From: Paraburkholderia caffeinilytica | Lineage (GTDB): Bacteria > Pseudomonadota > Gammaproteobacteria > Burkholderiales > Burkholderiaceae | Length of the DNA stretch: 64,000 nucleotides | Direction: 5' to 3' | NCBI RefSeq assembly: GCF_003368325.1 | Contig: NZ_CP031466.1 | Location: 2,356,001-2,420,000 of the forward strand | In this document: piece by piece, positions 54,668 through 63,419 of the stretch | Layout: each line of letters begins with the position of its first letter | Numbering within the stretch: position 1 is the first letter of the stretch | Translations under genes and position numbers: made by a program | The notes under the pieces: model-generated | Told to the model about the DNA's origin: nothing | Seen by the model: only the letters and a program-made list of their open reading frames with translations | Databases searched by the model: none

Positions 54668-55034
54668 CCTGAACCCCGCCACCGTGTTTCACCGCATTCT
54701 TCGCCGCGTTCGCGCCGGCGCGCGCGATGAACATGCTGGGCGTCATCCCGCAGCATCGCTTGAAATGCCGGCCGAAGTGGCTTTGATCGAAGAATCCCAC
54801 CTCCGTGGCGACAACCGATCCCGGCACGCCTTCGAGCAACAAGGTCTGCGCCCGCTGAATCCGCAACCCGCACAGATAGCGATACGGCGACGAACCGTAC
54901 TGCTGACGAAACACCGTCGCGAAGCGCGACACGCTGAGCGCCGACAGCGCGGCGAGCTGCGCGAGCGTCACCGGCTCGTCGAAATGGGCTTCGATAAACG
55001 CCCGGGCGGCATTGAGGCTGAGGGTCTGTTTCAT
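54624..55034 (-). CDS. Short AraC-family regulator
   Basis: 136 residues, little more than the double helix-turn-helix: LAQLAALSALSVSRFATVFR and EVGFFDQSHFGRHFKRCCGM. There is no effector domain before it. Its ATG overlaps the stop of the oxidoreductase gene (ATGA), so it is the last gene of the long operon and probably its own regulator. Tail-to-tail overlap with prpR. Confidence 0.82.
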   Translation of the reverse strand: MKQTLSLNAARAFIEAHFDEPVTLAQLAALSALSVSRFATVFRQQYGSSPYRYLCGLRIQRAQTLLLEGVPGSVVATEVGFFDQSHFGRHFKRCCGMTPSMFIARAGANAAKNAVKHGGGVQATAPRSASAITSSC

Positions 55035-56200
55035 GACGTCGCGATGGTCGGGCGGGGCGCGGCTTGCTTCGCGAACCGGGTAACGGAAAACACGTCGAGA
55101 GGAATATCCGTGCTACCCGTGCCGACCAGCTCGGCCAGCGTCTCGCCAACACCCGGACCGATCTGGAAACCCGAACCGCAGAAACCGAACGCGTAGTAAA
55201 GACCGTCAACCGTGCTGCTCGGACCGATCACCGGTTCACCGTCGGGCAGATAGCTTTCCACGCCGCTCCACACGCGAATCACATGCAGCGGCGCCATTGC
55301 CGGCACGAGCCGCCGCAACTGCGCGACTTGCCGCACGGTGTTCTGCGGCAGGACCGATGCGCGGCACGTCACGGCATCCGCCGGCCCAGCGGGACCGCCG
55401 CCGACAATGATATTGCCGCGCGGAATCTGGCGGAAATAGATGCTTTCTTCCTTGATCGAGGTGAACACACCCATCGACGACTTGAACACATACGGCACCG
55501 GTTCGGTCACGGCCATCTGCGGTCCGCTCGCGACGAGCGGAACGGGTTCGCCGAACTGTTCGGTGAGACGGCTCGCCCAGGCGCCTGCGCAAATCACGAG
55601 TTGCGCGGCCCAATACACGTCGCCGCGGGCGCTCTCCACACGAAACCGTTCACCGTCTTTTTCGACACGCACGATCTCGGTGTTCTCGATCACCTGGGCG
55701 CCGAGCCGCGCGGCCGCACGGCCAAACGCGGGCGCGGCGAGACGCGGATTGGCGTGACCGTCGAGTGGTGAAATCGATGCCGCCAGCACCTCGCGTCCGA
55801 GAAACGGAAAACGCTGGAACATGGCCTCGCCGTGCAGCACGTTGAGGTCGAGACCGTAAGCACGGGCGTCGATCGCATATTGATCGAAATTCTCCACGTC
55901 CTTCTGGTGGTAGCACACGCGCGTGTGACCCGACGCCAGAAACTCGATGTCCTCGCCAAGCAGTTCCGTGGAGCGTTGCCATGTGCGCAACGCGCGGTTC
56001 GCCATGGCCAGTTGCGGCAGCGCGCGCCCCTGCCGGCGAATGCCGCCGAAGTTCACGCCGCTCGCCTGCTGCCCCGTGAGTCCGCGTTCGAGCAGGATCA
56101 CCGAACGCTTACGTTGACGCAGAAAAAACGCGGTCGTCGTTCCCATGATGCCGCCGCCGATCACGATGACATCGGCTTCGTTGCGGGTCGTCGCGCTCAT
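55031..56200 (-). CDS. FAD-dependent oxidoreductase, HcnC/opine-oxidase B-like subunit
   Basis: 389 residues from ATG 56200. The dinucleotide motif VIVIGGGIMGTTTAFFLRQR starts the DAO fold; GVNFGGIRRQGRALPQLAMA and the C-terminal GLYYAFGFCGSGFQIGPGVG are typical of glycine/sarcosine oxidase relatives that form the catalytic subunit of HcnABC, opine oxidase and D-hydroxyproline dehydrogenases. It overlaps both flanking genes by 4 bases, so the subunits are translated together. Exact amine or imino-acid substrate unknown. Confidence 0.88.
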   Translation of the reverse strand: MSATTRNEADVIVIGGGIMGTTTAFFLRQRKRSVILLERGLTGQQASGVNFGGIRRQGRALPQLAMANRALRTWQRSTELLGEDIEFLASGHTRVCYHQKDVENFDQYAIDARAYGLDLNVLHGEAMFQRFPFLGREVLAASISPLDGHANPRLAAPAFGRAAARLGAQVIENTEIVRVEKDGERFRVESARGDVYWAAQLVICAGAWASRLTEQFGEPVPLVASGPQMAVTEPVPYVFKSSMGVFTSIKEESIYFRQIPRGNIIVGGGPAGPADAVTCRASVLPQNTVRQVAQLRRLVPAMAPLHVIRVWSGVESYLPDGEPVIGPSSTVDGLYYAFGFCGSGFQIGPGVGETLAELVGTGSTDIPLDVFSVTRFAKQAAPRPTIATS

Positions 56201-57567
56201 TCGTCCACCTCTTCGACAAGCGCCACGGGCAGCGGTTTGACCGGCGCCTGACCGCGCAACCGTCCCACCGAGGACAACGGCACACAAGCCGCCGCCGCGA
56301 TGATTTCAGCGCCTGCGTGGCCGCAATAGCGCCCTTGACAGCGGCCCATGCCAACGCGCGAAAACGCCTTCGCGCGATTGGCCTCCTGCGCGCCGGTCGC
56401 GTGCACGACGCGGCGCAGTTCGCCCGCCGTGATCGCTTCACAGCGGCAAACAATCGTTTCGTCCGGCAAGGAGGCGGCGAATTTCGCGGGCCACGGAAAG
56501 GCTTCACGCAAGCCCGCGGCAAAGCGTGTGAAACGCGCGAGTTCGGCGCGCAACCGCTCGACGCCTTCGACCTGCACGCCGTGATCGCGCAATGCCGCCA
56601 AGGCCGCGAGACGGCCCGACCGTTCGGCTGCGTCCGCACCGCGCACGCATGCGCCATCGCCCGCCAGGTAGACGCCCTTGACGCTGCTACGGCCATCTTC
56701 GTCGATTTGCGGAAGCCACTGCTGCGTGGTGTCGTCGAACAGGAAGCGACAGCCCGCGAGGTCCGCGAGCTGCGTCTCCGGACGCAGGTGGTACCCGAGC
56801 GCGACGGCATCGCAGGCAAGCTCCAAAGGCTCGCCGTCAGCCATAGCCACCACAACGCCGCTCACACCGTCTTGCGGCGAGCTTTTGATCTCCAAAGGCT
56901 GCACGCCGCGATGAACCGGCACGCGCGCCTTTGCCAGCACGCGCGTCAACGCAATGCCCTTCTGGAGCGCGGCGGGAATCGCCAGCAAACGCGGCAGCGC
57001 GGCCACACGCTGCCTGAACGTCGACGTATCGAGCACCGCCGCCACCTGCGCGCCCGCCTTCACGTATTGCGCGGCCACGAGATACAGCAGCGGCCCGCTG
57101 CCCATCATCACGATGCGCGAGCCGATCGCGCAGCCCTGCGATTTCAGCGCGACCTGCGCGCCGCCCAGGCTATACGTGCCGGCCTGGTGCCAGCCCTTGA
57201 CCGGCATCAGCCGGTCGGTCGCGCCGCTGCAAACGATCAGCGAATCGAACGTCAGCGTCTGGTAGCGCGTGCCGCTTGCCAGATGCACGGCACCCGGCGA
57301 GATATTCCAGACCAGCGTCTCCGGCAGATAATCGATCTTGCTCTTCAGCGCATCGAAGCTTTGATGCAGCGACGCGGCGCGCTCCGCCTCGGTGCCGTAC
57401 AGCGTTTCGTAGCTGCGCGAAAAGCCTTCCGGTTGCCGCCGATAGATCTGGCCGCCGTCACGCCGTCCTTCGTCGATGACCGTCGGCCGCAACCCCGCTT
57501 CGACCAACGCCTGCGCGGCGCGCACGCCCGCCGGCCCGGTACCGATGATCACTACACGCGGGGCCAT
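56197..57567 (-). CDS. NAD(P)/FAD oxidoreductase with BFD-like cluster, HcnB/OoxA-like
   Basis: 456 residues from ATG 57567. It has an N-terminal FAD motif VVIIGTGPAGVRAAQALVEA, an internal second Rossmann motif (RIVMMGSGPLLYLVA) and a C-terminal [2Fe-2S] BFD-like domain with CRCE and CQGRYCG. This is the alpha-subunit layout of HcnB and opine oxidase A. The partner beta subunit and the small [2Fe-2S] protein flank it with overlaps. Confidence 0.88.
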   Translation of the reverse strand: MAPRVVIIGTGPAGVRAAQALVEAGLRPTVIDEGRRDGGQIYRRQPEGFSRSYETLYGTEAERAASLHQSFDALKSKIDYLPETLVWNISPGAVHLASGTRYQTLTFDSLIVCSGATDRLMPVKGWHQAGTYSLGGAQVALKSQGCAIGSRIVMMGSGPLLYLVAAQYVKAGAQVAAVLDTSTFRQRVAALPRLLAIPAALQKGIALTRVLAKARVPVHRGVQPLEIKSSPQDGVSGVVVAMADGEPLELACDAVALGYHLRPETQLADLAGCRFLFDDTTQQWLPQIDEDGRSSVKGVYLAGDGACVRGADAAERSGRLAALAALRDHGVQVEGVERLRAELARFTRFAAGLREAFPWPAKFAASLPDETIVCRCEAITAGELRRVVHATGAQEANRAKAFSRVGMGRCQGRYCGHAGAEIIAAAACVPLSSVGRLRGQAPVKPLPVALVEEVDE

Positions 57568-57866
57568 ACGCCCTCCCCGGCTTCGGCCAGCTTCGTGACG
57601 ATGGACATGCCCGGCGCCGCGGGCGTACTGCATGCCCGCACGCGTTCGCCTTGCGCCGTCCAGACCCAGCAATCCTGGCACGCGCCCATCAAGCAGAAAC
57701 CGGCACGGCGGCCATCGCCGAATTCGGAGTCGCGCAAAGTGCTCACGCCGGTCAGCAAGGCGACCATCAGCGTGTCGCCCTCGGCCGCCTCGCGCACAAC
57801 GCCGTCGACGGTAATCGGAAAGGTCTTGCGGCCCGTTTCCGCGAGCCGCACAAATCGTCCGTTCAT
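57552..57866 (-). CDS. Small (2Fe-2S)-binding subunit, HcnA-like
   Basis: 104 residues. The four cluster cysteines are in RAGFCLMGACQDCWVW and VRACSTPAA. Proteins of this type form the gamma subunit of HcnABC-like dehydrogenases, passing electrons from the flavin. It overlaps the ATPase gene before it and the HcnB-like gene behind it. Confidence 0.88.
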   Translation of the reverse strand: MNGRFVRLAETGRKTFPITVDGVVREAAEGDTLMVALLTGVSTLRDSEFGDGRRAGFCLMGACQDCWVWTAQGERVRACSTPAAPGMSIVTKLAEAGEGVWPRV

Positions 57867-59704
57867 GCCGGGGTCGCCTCCGCGGTCTGCAGACGATTCA
57901 GTTCAGCCGCCGGATGATGGCAAAGAATCTCCGCGCCCGAAGGCAGTTTCTTCAAGGACGGCGGCGTCATATTGCACTTCCCGTCGATGCGCACCGGGCA
58001 GCGTGCGCGGAACGAGCACAACTCGGGCATGTCGGCGCTCTCGCCCATCGCCGGCAACTCGGCACAACCGACGGCGCGGCGCGCGTCGAGCCAGCCCGGC
58101 TTCAGCGCGGGCACCGAATCGACCAGCAAGCCCGTGTACGGGTGATACGGCGGCGCCGCGAGCACGTCGCGCTGCCCGGCTTCCACGCGATGCCCCGCAT
58201 ACAGCACGATCACTTCGTCGCAGATGGCACGCACGGTCGAGATGTCGTGGCTGATGAACATGTACGACACGCCGAGTTCGCGGCGCAATTCGGCCAGCAG
58301 GTCGAGAATCGCCGCGCCGACCACCGTATCGAGCGCGGAGGTCACTTCGTCGCAAAGAATCAACGCCGGGTTGGCGGCCAGCGCGCGCGCCAGATTCACG
58401 CGCTGCTTCTGGCCGCCGGAAAGTCCGGCAGGCGTGCGCGTGGCGATCGAGGCCGGCAGCTTCACCAGATCGAGCAGTTCCAGCATGCGTTTCTTCGCGG
58501 CCGAGCCGCTCAGATGGTGATAAAACGCAAGCGGACGGCCAAGGATATCGGCGATCGAATGACTCGGGTTCAGCGCCGTGTCGGCGTTCTGGAACACGAT
58601 CTGGATCTGCCGGTACTGCTCCGGCGTGCGGCGCGACAGTTGTGCGGGCAACGGCTTGCCGTCGAACAACACCTCGCCGCTCGCGCGGTCGACGAGACCG
58701 GCCACCACCCGCGCGAGCGTCGTCTTGCCCGAGCCGGATTCGCCGATCACCCCGAGCGTGCTGCCGCGCGGGATCGACAGGCTGACGTCGTCGAGCACGC
58801 GCACGGCGGGCGAGCCGAAGCGATCGATACGTCCGTAACCGGCCGCCAGGCTGCGAATTTCGAGCAGCGGCGGAATGTGTTTGCCGAGCTGCGGCGTTGC
58901 CAGCTCCACCTCAGGACGCCGCGTGGCGGCGAGCAGTTGACGCGTATAAGCATCCACGGGTGCATCGAGCACTTGCGCGACCACGCCGTTCTCCTTCACC
59001 GCGCCGCCATTCAGCACGACGATGCGATCCGCCATCTGCGCGACCACCGCCAGGTCGTGCGACACGTACACGGCGGTCGTGCCGAGTTCGCGGATCACTT
59101 TCTTGAAGGCCGCGAGCACTTCGATCTGCGTGGTGACATCGAGCGCGGTGGTCGGTTCGTCGAACACCACCACAGCGGGATCGGTGATCAACGCCATCGC
59201 GGCCATCAAGCGCTGCAACTGGCCGCCCGATACCTGATGCGGATAACGCTCGCCGATGCTCTCCGGCGCGGGCAGCGCCAGCGAACGGAACAGGCCGATC
59301 GCTTTCGTGCGCGCCGCGTCTTTCGTCATCAGGTGATGCAGCAAGGCCGGCTCGGTCACCTGATCCATGATCGTGCGCGCCGGATTGAAACCCGCCGAGG
59401 CGCTCTGCGCGACGTAAGCCACGGTTCGCGAACGCAAGGCGCGACGGCCCTTGGCATCGAGCGACAGCACATCCACGTCGCCGACACGCACCGAGCCGCT
59501 GCTGATCGAACATCCCGCCCGTGCATAACCGAGCAGCGACAACGCGATGGTCGTCTTGCCCGACCCGGACTCGCCGATCAGCGCCAGCACCTCGCCCTTC
59601 TTCACCGAGAAATCGACGCCCTTGACGATCTCCGTCACCGGCCCCGGCGCCGCACCCGCGACGACCCGCAGGCCCTTCACTTCAATCATGTCCCGCTCGG
59701 CCAT
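57863..59704 (-). CDS. ABC transporter ATPase with two fused domains (peptide/opine type)
   Basis: 613 residues from ATG 59704, with GGAGG 6 bases upstream. Two full ABC domains lie in tandem: Walker A GESGSGKTTIALS with VSGGQLQRLMA, then GESGSGKTTLARV with LSGGQKQRVNLA. An oligopeptide-type C-terminal cysteine region (FRARCPVRIDGKCN) follows the second. This is the DppD-DppF fusion seen in GsiA. Energises the two permeases that come first in the operon. Confidence 0.93.
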   Translation of the reverse strand: MAERDMIEVKGLRVVAGAAPGPVTEIVKGVDFSVKKGEVLALIGESGSGKTTIALSLLGYARAGCSISSGSVRVGDVDVLSLDAKGRRALRSRTVAYVAQSASAGFNPARTIMDQVTEPALLHHLMTKDAARTKAIGLFRSLALPAPESIGERYPHQVSGGQLQRLMAAMALITDPAVVVFDEPTTALDVTTQIEVLAAFKKVIRELGTTAVYVSHDLAVVAQMADRIVVLNGGAVKENGVVAQVLDAPVDAYTRQLLAATRRPEVELATPQLGKHIPPLLEIRSLAAGYGRIDRFGSPAVRVLDDVSLSIPRGSTLGVIGESGSGKTTLARVVAGLVDRASGEVLFDGKPLPAQLSRRTPEQYRQIQIVFQNADTALNPSHSIADILGRPLAFYHHLSGSAAKKRMLELLDLVKLPASIATRTPAGLSGGQKQRVNLARALAANPALILCDEVTSALDTVVGAAILDLLAELRRELGVSYMFISHDISTVRAICDEVIVLYAGHRVEAGQRDVLAAPPYHPYTGLLVDSVPALKPGWLDARRAVGCAELPAMGESADMPELCSFRARCPVRIDGKCNMTPPSLKKLPSGAEILCHHPAAELNRLQTAEATPA

Positions 59705-60660
59705 CACGCACCTCCATGGCTACGGCCGCGACGCCGCAAATTGTCGATCAGCAGATTCATGCCGATGGTCAGCGTCGCAATCGCAACGGCCGGCATCAAC
59801 ACGGCAGGCGCGCCCTCGGACAAACCGCCGATGTTCTCCCGCACGAGCGACCCCCAGTCCGCATTCGGCGGCTGCACGCCAAGGCCGAGGAAACTCAGCC
59901 CGCTCAGCAGCAGCACGATGAACACAAAGCGCAAACCGAAATCGGCGAGCATCGGATGAATCATGTTCGGCAGCACTTCGACGCGTGCGATATAGAAGAT
60001 GCCTTCGCCGCGCGCTCTCGCTACCTGCACGTACTCCAGGCCCATCAGGTTCACCGCGAGCGAGCGCGAAATACGGAATGCGCCGGGGATATAGGCCAAA
60101 GCGGCGACGGTCGTCAACATCGGGATCGACGAACCGAACGCGGCGATCACCACGAGCGCGAGCACTTTGCTCGGAATCGAAATCAGCGCGTCGAACAGGC
60201 GGCTCAGGATTTCATCGACCCAGCGTCCGGACACCGCCGCGAGCAAACCGAAGAACGTGCCGATCAAACTGGCGAGCACCGCGGCCGCCAGCGCGAGGCC
60301 GACCGTGTAGCGCGCGCCGTAGAGAATCCGGCTCAACATATCGCGGCCGAGATAGTCGGTGCCGAGCGGATACGCCGCGCTATAGGTGCCGAAAATCTCC
60401 GTCGAGGTCAGCGTGCCGCCTTTGTACGGTGCGACCAGCGGTCCAATGAACGCGACGATCAGCCAGAACGCCACCAGCACGAGACCAATCAGGCCGAGTA
60501 CGGAGAAGCGGTGAACCAGCCGCTTCAACACACCTTGCCTGAGCGCGGCCGATTCGACGACCGGCGTTTCGATTACGGGTTCGCCAAGGTCCAGGTCGTA
60601 CAGCTCAGTGCCGGCGTGGGGAACATGAGGAACGTGAGGATTGGTAGGTTGGCTCATCAT
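59704..60660 (-). CDS. ABC transporter permease (DppC-type)
   Basis: 318 residues, starting at the second of two ATG-overlap codons with the DppB-type gene. After a basic leader, six membrane helices follow. The permease signature EGIFYIARVEVLPNMIHPML (EAA loop) is clear, and LGTDYLGRDMLSRILYGAR is typical of DppC. A longer frame to 61398 overlaps the upstream gene and is not real. Confidence 0.92.
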   Translation of the reverse strand: MMSQPTNPHVPHVPHAGTELYDLDLGEPVIETPVVESAALRQGVLKRLVHRFSVLGLIGLVLVAFWLIVAFIGPLVAPYKGGTLTSTEIFGTYSAAYPLGTDYLGRDMLSRILYGARYTVGLALAAAVLASLIGTFFGLLAAVSGRWVDEILSRLFDALISIPSKVLALVVIAAFGSSIPMLTTVAALAYIPGAFRISRSLAVNLMGLEYVQVARARGEGIFYIARVEVLPNMIHPMLADFGLRFVFIVLLLSGLSFLGLGVQPPNADWGSLVRENIGGLSEGAPAVLMPAVAIATLTIGMNLLIDNLRRRGRSHGGA

Positions 60661-61610
60661 CGACGCAGCCTCGGGTTGGATACGATTTGACACAGGTCGG
60701 CGATCAGCACCAGCCCGAGATACGCCGCGCAGAACACCATCACGCAGCCCTGCACGAGCGGCATATCGCGGTTGGTGACGGCATCGACCATCAGACTGGC
60801 GAGGCCGGGATAGTTGAAGATCGATTCCACGATCACCACGCCGCCGAACAGATACGACAGGCTCAACGCCACCGCATTGGCAATCGGCCCGACAGTGTTG
60901 GGCAACACATGCCGCAGCACCACGCGGGCGGGCGAGGCCCCTTTCAACACCGCCATTTCGACGTACGACGAATTGAGCTGATCGAGCACCGCGGCGCGCG
61001 TCATGCGCGCCATCTGCGCGACGATCACGCAGCACAGCGTCATCACCGGCATCGCGTAGATGCGCAGCAGCGCGCCGAACGAATGGACCTCCGAGAGATA
61101 CGACAGCGCGGGCAACCAGCGCAGTTTGACGGCGAAGATCAGCACCGCGATGGTGGCGATCAGAAACTCCGGCACGGCGACCGTCGAAAGCGTGAGCACG
61201 TTGAGCGTGCGGTCGAGCAGCGAACCGCGGAACATCGCCGACGAAATACCGATCAGCAAGGCCACGGGCACCGAGACCAGCGCTGTCAGACCGGCCAGCA
61301 CCAGCGAGTTCGGCAGGCGCGTGGCGATCAACTCGCTGACGGGCAGATTGTTCGACAGCGAGGTGCCGAAGTTGCCGCTGAGAATATGAAAGAGCCACTC
61401 GAAGTAGCGTTGCAGCGCCGGCTGGTCGAGCCCGAACTGATGCCGCAATGCCGCGACGGCTTCCGGCGTTGCCGCCTGGCCGAGCGCCTGTTGAGCGGCA
61501 TCGCCGGGAAGCAGCCCGGTGATGGCGAACACGACCGCCGAGACCAGCAGCAGCGTAAGCAGCGCGAGGCCAAGGCGCGCGGCGATGAGTCGTTGCGCGT
61601 GTGCTTTCAT
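60657..61610 (-). CDS. ABC transporter permease (DppB-type)
   Basis: 317 residues from ATG 61610. Six membrane helices; RLGLALLTLLLVSAVVFAIT opens, FGLDQPALQRYFEWLFHILS is the periplasmic loop typical of DppB, and VLKGASPARVVLRHVLPNTV is the EAA loop. It overlaps the DppC-type gene. Confidence 0.92.
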   Translation of the reverse strand: MKAHAQRLIAARLGLALLTLLLVSAVVFAITGLLPGDAAQQALGQAATPEAVAALRHQFGLDQPALQRYFEWLFHILSGNFGTSLSNNLPVSELIATRLPNSLVLAGLTALVSVPVALLIGISSAMFRGSLLDRTLNVLTLSTVAVPEFLIATIAVLIFAVKLRWLPALSYLSEVHSFGALLRIYAMPVMTLCCVIVAQMARMTRAAVLDQLNSSYVEMAVLKGASPARVVLRHVLPNTVGPIANAVALSLSYLFGGVVIVESIFNYPGLASLMVDAVTNRDMPLVQGCVMVFCAAYLGLVLIADLCQIVSNPRLRR

Positions 61611-61736
61611 CGAATTTCGCCTCTCAGGTTGAAGCCGCACGCCGCTCGATAAGCGGCGTGCGTGTTGCCGGGGCCAACTGTCCAGTTCGTCGGACTGGAA
61701 ACCCTTCCTTCGTTACTGCGCGTCAGGCAGCGCCGC

Positions 61737-63353
61737 TCACGCGTCCAGCCAGACGTTTTCCGCGAACATGAAGCCCATCAGCCCGGCCAGCGGAATCGAG
61801 CCGAGGCCCTTGAGTTTCGACGTGTAGGCATCGAGCGCGCTCTGGAACAGCGGAATGCCGACGCCGCCGTTTTCATGCACCAGCACCTGCATATCGCCGT
61901 AAATCTTCTTGCGCTTCGCATCGTCCGGTTCGCCGCGTGCCGCAACCAGCATCTGGTCGAATTTCGGGCTCTTCCAGTTCGCTTCGTTCCACGGTGCGTC
62001 CGACTTGAAGAACTGCGTGAAGATCACGTCGGCGCTCGGACGCGCGTTGATATTGCCGAAACCCAGCGGATGCTTCATCCAGTGGTTCGACCAGTAGCCG
62101 TCGGACGGCACGCGCGACACCTGAAGATTCAGACCGGCTTGCGGCGCCACCTGCTGCAGGAACATCGCCATTTCAACCGACCCTTCGGCCGCCGGCGAAG
62201 CGAAGATCTGGATCGGCGCGCTACCCACCTTGGCCTTCTGGAAATGGAACTTCGCCTTGTCCGGATCGAAGGCGCGTTGCGGCAAATCGGCCAGGTAGTA
62301 CTTGTTGGTCGGATCGATCGGCTGGTCGTTGCCGATCGCGCCGTACCCCTGGAAGATCGCGCGGCGCATCTGCTCGCGATCCTGCAGATACATCATGCCT
62401 CGCCGAAAATCGTCGTTGGCGGTAATGCCGCCTTCGTCGCGAACAATCAGGTCGGTGTACTCGCCCGTCTTCGTCTCCAGCACGCCGAAACCGCCGGCGC
62501 TCTTGATCTGGGCGGTCGAGCGCGGGCTCACCGCATTGATCAGTTGCACGTCGCCCGAGAGCAGCGCGTTCACGCGCGCCGATTCGTCGCCGATACCGAT
62601 CAGTTCGACTTCGTCCAGGTGCGGCAGGCCCGGCTTCCAGTAATTCGCGTTCTTCACGCCGACGGTACGCACGCCCGGCGAGAACTCCTTGAGCTTGAAC
62701 GGGCCGGTGCCGACCGCCGTTTTGAAGTCCTTGGTGCCGTCCTTGATGATCTGGAAATGCGAGGTTGCGAGAATCACCGGCAGATCGGCGTTCGGACCTT
62801 CCAGCGTGATCGTCACTTCGTTCGGGCCCGTCGCCTTCACTTCCTTGATCTGATCGGCCAGCGTCTTCGCTTTCGACGCCGTTGCCGGATCCTTATGGCG
62901 CATGATCGAATACACGACGTCCGCCGGCGTGAACGGCTTGCCGTCGTGGAACTGCACGCCGGTGCGCAGCTTGGCGACCCACACCGTCGCATCCTTCGTA
63001 TCCAGCGAGGTGGCGAGCGCCATCTTCGCGCCGAGATGCGAATCGAGTTCGGTCAGGCAGTTGTAGAACATGAAGCCGCGCACGTAGTCGGTCCCGAGCG
63101 CGCCCTTTGCCGGGTCGAGCGTGTCGGAGGCCGAAGCGGACTGCGTCGCCACGCGGATCTTGCCGCCCTGCTTCGGCTTCGCTTGCGCCAATGCCGCGCC
63201 GCTCGCCGTCAGAAGACCGGCGCCCGTCACCGACATCATCCCGGCCGCGGCCATCGCGCGCAACACGCCGCGCCGCGACGCGCCTTTTGACGTCAACCGC
63301 TCCAGCTCGGTGCCGAGTTGAAAAGCGTCATGTTGTGAGGTTTCCTTATTCAT
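61737..63353 (-). CDS. ABC transporter substrate-binding protein (SBP family 5) with Tat signal
   Basis: 538 residues. The N-terminal region has a twin-arginine motif SRRGVLRAMA and a long hydrophobic stretch ending in GAALAQ, so export is by the Tat pathway. The mature protein is a family 5 (peptide/opine/nickel) binding protein: FHDGKPFTPADVVYSI, AVGTGPFKLKEFSPG and FNYNA-free C-terminal QVLVHENGGVGIP. It supplies the transporter encoded downstream. Confidence 0.92.
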   Translation of the reverse strand: MNKETSQHDAFQLGTELERLTSKGASRRGVLRAMAAAGMMSVTGAGLLTASGAALAQAKPKQGGKIRVATQSASASDTLDPAKGALGTDYVRGFMFYNCLTELDSHLGAKMALATSLDTKDATVWVAKLRTGVQFHDGKPFTPADVVYSIMRHKDPATASKAKTLADQIKEVKATGPNEVTITLEGPNADLPVILATSHFQIIKDGTKDFKTAVGTGPFKLKEFSPGVRTVGVKNANYWKPGLPHLDEVELIGIGDESARVNALLSGDVQLINAVSPRSTAQIKSAGGFGVLETKTGEYTDLIVRDEGGITANDDFRRGMMYLQDREQMRRAIFQGYGAIGNDQPIDPTNKYYLADLPQRAFDPDKAKFHFQKAKVGSAPIQIFASPAAEGSVEMAMFLQQVAPQAGLNLQVSRVPSDGYWSNHWMKHPLGFGNINARPSADVIFTQFFKSDAPWNEANWKSPKFDQMLVAARGEPDDAKRKKIYGDMQVLVHENGGVGIPLFQSALDAYTSKLKGLGSIPLAGLMGFMFAENVWLDA

Positions 63354-63419
63354 CGAACTTCTCCGCGAGGGTGACAGGGATAGCTGCGTGGTTTTAATGG
63401 CAAGTGCAACAGTGAAGAA

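Noticed and set aside
56317..58254. A 645-codon open frame on the plus strand
   Set aside because: It lies opposite the HcnB-like, [2Fe-2S] and ATPase genes, whose motifs are certain.
57914..59959. A 681-codon open frame on the plus strand
   Set aside because: Antisense to the two-domain ABC ATPase; low-complexity Arg/His-rich sequence.
61662..63290. A 542-codon open frame on the plus strand
   Set aside because: Antisense to the substrate-binding protein gene and without recognisable motifs.
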